In this document: positions 5,192 through 7,365 of the stretch, in pieces
Layout of the letters: the number at the start of each line of letters is the position of its first letter
How positions within the stretch are numbered: the stretch's first letter is position 1
Translations under genes and position numbers: made by a program
The notes under the pieces: model-generated
Told to the model about the DNA's origin: nothing
The model's input: the letters and a program-made list of their open reading frames with translations, nothing else
The model's database searches: none
Assembly: GCF_946479975.1 (NCBI RefSeq)
Contig: NZ_CAMLIX010000235.1
Coordinates: 1 to 7,365, forward strand
Direction: 5' to 3'
Origin: an uncultured Flavobacterium sp.
Lineage (GTDB): Bacteria; Bacteroidota; Bacteroidia; Flavobacteriales; Flavobacteriaceae
DNA length: 7,365 nucleotides

Positions 5192-6970
5192 ATGAAAGAA
5201 TTAAGCTATTTAAACAAATATTTCGTCAAATATAAATATAGTTTTTCGCTAGGTATTTTAATAACCATAATCGCACAAATATTTTCGTTATTTACTCCAA
5301 AACTTATTAGCAAATCTTTAAACGCTATTGAGAATTTTGACAAACTAACTAAAGCCGAGCAAAATTCTGAAACCGTGATCGCAGCTTTCCGTCAGGATCT
5401 CATTCATAATGTGCTGCTTATCATTGGCACAACGATTGTTGCGGGTTTTCTAACTTTTTTAATGCGCCAGACTTTAATTGTAATGTCGCGCCATATTGAG
5501 TTTGATTTGAAAAATGAAGTTTTTAGGCAATACGAGAATCTTTCGCAGAATTTTTACAAGCAAAACAGAACGGGAGATTTAATGAATCGTATCAGCGAAG
5601 ACGTTTCAAAAGTACGTATGTATGTTGGACCCGCAGTAATGTATACTATTAATACAGTAATTCGCTTTGCGATCGTGATATTATATATGTATAATGTATC
5701 GCCGCTGCTTACCTTATATACTATTCTTCCATTGCCTATTCTTTCGTATTGTATTTTTAAATTGAGTTCTGAAATCAATAAACGAAGCACAACGTTTCAG
5801 CAATATCTTTCTAAAGTTTCTAGTTTTACTCAGGAAATTTTTTCTGGAATTCGTATTATCAAGGCATATTCTTTAGAAAAACAGCATCAAAACAATATGG
5901 TGGATTTGGCCGAAGAAAGCAAACGTAAAAGTTTAAGTCTGGCGAGAGTTCAGTCTTTATTTGGCCCTTTGATGATTGCGCTTATCGGAATCAGTAATTT
6001 GGTCGTAATTTATTTTGGCGGCGTGATGTACATCAACGGAACTATTCCAAATTTAGGAACAATTGCAGAGTTTATATTATATGTAAATATGCTGACTTGG
6101 CCGGTTGCTTCTTTAGGATGGGTTTCTTCGATGGTTCAGGAAGCAGAAGCTTCGCAAAAACGTTTGAATGAATTTTTGAAAATCGAGCCAGAGATCAAAA
6201 ACAACAACGAAAATGCATCAGATATTCAAGGAAATATTAGTTTTGAAAATGTGTCTTTTACCTACCAAGATACCAATATTGAAGCGTTGAAAAATGTTTC
6301 TTTTACAGTAAAAAAAGGAGAAACTTTAGCCATTTTAGGAAAAACAGGATCTGGAAAATCGACCATTCTTTCTTTAATCTCAAGATTATATGATGTTACA
6401 GATGGTGATCTTAAAATTGACGGAAACGAAATCAGCACCTTAAACCTCAACGATCTTCGCAATAATATCGGAATTGTACCTCAAGATGCTTTCTTGTTTT
6501 CGGACACGATTAAAAACAATATTAAATTCGGAAATCAAAACGCAACCGACGAAGAAGTTTTTGAAGCAGCCAAAAATGCTGTAGTTCACGATAATATTAT
6601 TGGTTTTAATAAGCAGTACGATACTATTTTAGGAGAAAGAGGAATTACACTTTCGGGCGGACAAAAGCAGCGTGTTTCTATTGCTAGAGCAATTATAAAA
6701 AATCCGGCGATCTTACTTTTTGACGATTGCTTGTCTGCTGTTGATACCGAAACCGAAGAAATGATCTTGAATAATTTGTTTAAAATTTCTAAAGACAAAA
6801 CAACCATAATTGTTAGTCATAGAGTTTCATCTGCAAAAAATGCAGACAAAATTATTATTCTTGAAGACGGAAAGATCATTCAACAAGGTTCTCATAATCA
6901 ATTAATAAATCAAGAAGGTTATTATGCATCGTTATATATAAAACAACTTTCGGAAAAAGAATTACTTTAA
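5192..6970 (+). CDS. ABC exporter half-transporter (membrane domain fused to ATPase)
   Basis: This 592-residue inner-membrane protein is a type IV (ABCB/MsbA-like) half-transporter that must dimerise to work. Residues about 15-310 hold the six-helix membrane domain, with clear hydrophobic segments near 18-36, 72-92, 148-167, 170-190, 256-280 and 288-305. The ATPase follows: A-loop Tyr358, Walker A GKTGSGKST (383-391), Q-loop Gln431, signature LSGGQ (487-491), Walker B ILLFD (507-511), D-loop SAVD (515-518) and H-loop His543. The residue after Walker B is Asp512, where most such ATPases have the catalytic Glu. The DDCLSAVD wording resembles the non-canonical partner of heterodimeric exporters (YheI/BmrC, TM287, MdlA group). 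No partner gene lies in the window. Substrate is unknown; lipid or multidrug export are possibilities. The ATG is the first in frame and begins a typical short N-terminal tail. Confidence 0.92.
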   Translation: MKELSYLNKYFVKYKYSFSLGILITIIAQIFSLFTPKLISKSLNAIENFDKLTKAEQNSETVIAAFRQDLIHNVLLIIGTTIVAGFLTFLMRQTLIVMSRHIEFDLKNEVFRQYENLSQNFYKQNRTGDLMNRISEDVSKVRMYVGPAVMYTINTVIRFAIVILYMYNVSPLLTLYTILPLPILSYCIFKLSSEINKRSTTFQQYLSKVSSFTQEIFSGIRIIKAYSLEKQHQNNMVDLAEESKRKSLSLARVQSLFGPLMIALIGISNLVVIYFGGVMYINGTIPNLGTIAEFILYVNMLTWPVASLGWVSSMVQEAEASQKRLNEFLKIEPEIKNNNENASDIQGNISFENVSFTYQDTNIEALKNVSFTVKKGETLAILGKTGSGKSTILSLISRLYDVTDGDLKIDGNEISTLNLNDLRNNIGIVPQDAFLFSDTIKNNIKFGNQNATDEEVFEAAKNAVVHDNIIGFNKQYDTILGERGITLSGGQKQRVSIARAIIKNPAILLFDDCLSAVDTETEEMILNNLFKISKDKTTIIVSHRVSSAKNADKIIILEDGKIIQQGSHNQLINQEGYYASLYIKQLSEKELL

Positions 6971-7024
6971 TTGTTTGCGTAATAGATAATTTTTTATGAT
7001 TTTTGATTACTATTAATTCCAAAA

Positions 7025-7365
7025 ATGATAGAACGTATTATGAGAGAAAATGACATGTTAGAAAAAGAAGAAATTTTTTCTAAAGTATTACGAGCAGGAA
7101 GGAGAACTTATTTCTTTGATGTGAGAGCTACCAAAGCTGATGATTATTATATCACAATTACTGAAAGTAAAAAGTTCACTGAAGAAGACGGTTCGTTTCA
7201 CTTCAAAAAACACAAAATTTACTTATATAAAGAAGATTTTGGTGCTTTTGCTGAAATATTAGAAGAAATGACTTCATACGTTTTGAACCACAAAGGCGAA
7301 GAAGTAATTTCTGAAAGACATCAAAAAGATTTTAAAAAAGAATATAGCTCTGAAAAAGTTGAAGC
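7025..7365 (+). CDS. DUF3276 / PUR-alpha-like nucleic-acid-binding protein, 3' end outside the window
   Basis: The open frame runs to the window edge without a stop (113 codons visible). The sequence RAGRRTYFFDVRATKADDYY (23-42), ITITESKKF (43-51) and KHKIYLYKEDFGAF (62-75), then EMTSYVLNHKGEEVISERHQ (81-100), is the pattern of the small single-domain PUR-alpha relatives (DUF3276) of Bacteroidota and spirochaetes. These are thought to bind single-stranded DNA or RNA, possibly as dimers; the Borrelia member is a nucleic-acid-binding regulator. The ATG at 7025 is used here, but those at 7040 and 7055 are in frame, and the conserved region begins after the last of them, so the start is uncertain. 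The charged tail suggests that only a few residues are missing. It follows the ABC exporter by 54 bases on the same strand with no terminator visible between. Confidence 0.88.
   Translation, partial: MIERIMRENDMLEKEEIFSKVLRAGRRTYFFDVRATKADDYYITITESKKFTEEDGSFHFKKHKIYLYKEDFGAFAEILEEMTSYVLNHKGEEVISERHQKDFKKEYSSEKVE

Noticed and set aside
6974..7002. TTTG-N17-TATGATTT as a promoter for the DUF3276 gene
   Set aside because: The -7 box is a poor match to TAnnTTTG and the surrounding sequence is nearly all A and T, so chance is likely.

Overview
The window looks like core chromosome from a low-GC member of the Bacteroidota, most likely Flavobacterium or a close relative. The evidence is a strong A+T bias, start sites without Shine-Dalgarno sequences, promoter-like TAnnTTTG boxes, a long (314-residue) NusB, a DUF3276/PUR-alpha-like protein, and intergenic repeats of the kinds common in flavobacteria (GTCATTGCGAGGAACGAAG elements, ACTGAAAACTG/CAGT arrays, AAATTCCAAATT repeats). 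The genus call rests on protein and repeat recognition, not on a database search.

Layout. Positions 1-1599 (+) carry the 3' part of pepT (peptidase T; the first ~90 codons lie outside the window) and, 3 bases on, a DUF1801/YdeI-type gene that begins with TTG. Positions 1600-2138 hold no gene: a short direct repeat, a strong perfect-stem terminator, three ~100-bp mosaic repeat elements in tandem, and the terminator of the convergent operon. Positions 2139-3476 (-) are nusB followed by yajC. Positions 3477-3881 hold the nusB promoter and a dense repeat block: eight copies of a 13-bp CAGT unit facing three copies of a ~54-bp ACTG unit, with a 19-bp perfect inverted repeat at its edges. Positions 3882-4988 (-) encode leucine dehydrogenase. 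A 203-bp divergent intergenic region with a plausible promoter on each strand separates it from an ABC exporter half-transporter (5192-6970, +). That is followed by the start of a PUR-alpha/DUF3276 nucleic-acid-binding protein that runs off the window end.

How the genes relate. These are mostly housekeeping functions: peptide breakdown (PepT), branched-chain amino acid deamination (leucine dehydrogenase, probably also feeding branched-chain fatty acid precursors), transcription and rRNA processivity (NusB), the Sec translocase accessory YajC, and a membrane exporter. I see no phage, CRISPR, toxin-antitoxin, transposase or biosynthetic cluster, and no evidence for an undescribed multi-gene system. 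The parts most worth a second look are the two repeat-rich intergenic regions, the Asp-for-Glu change at the catalytic position of the ABC ATPase, and the direct nusB-yajC junction.
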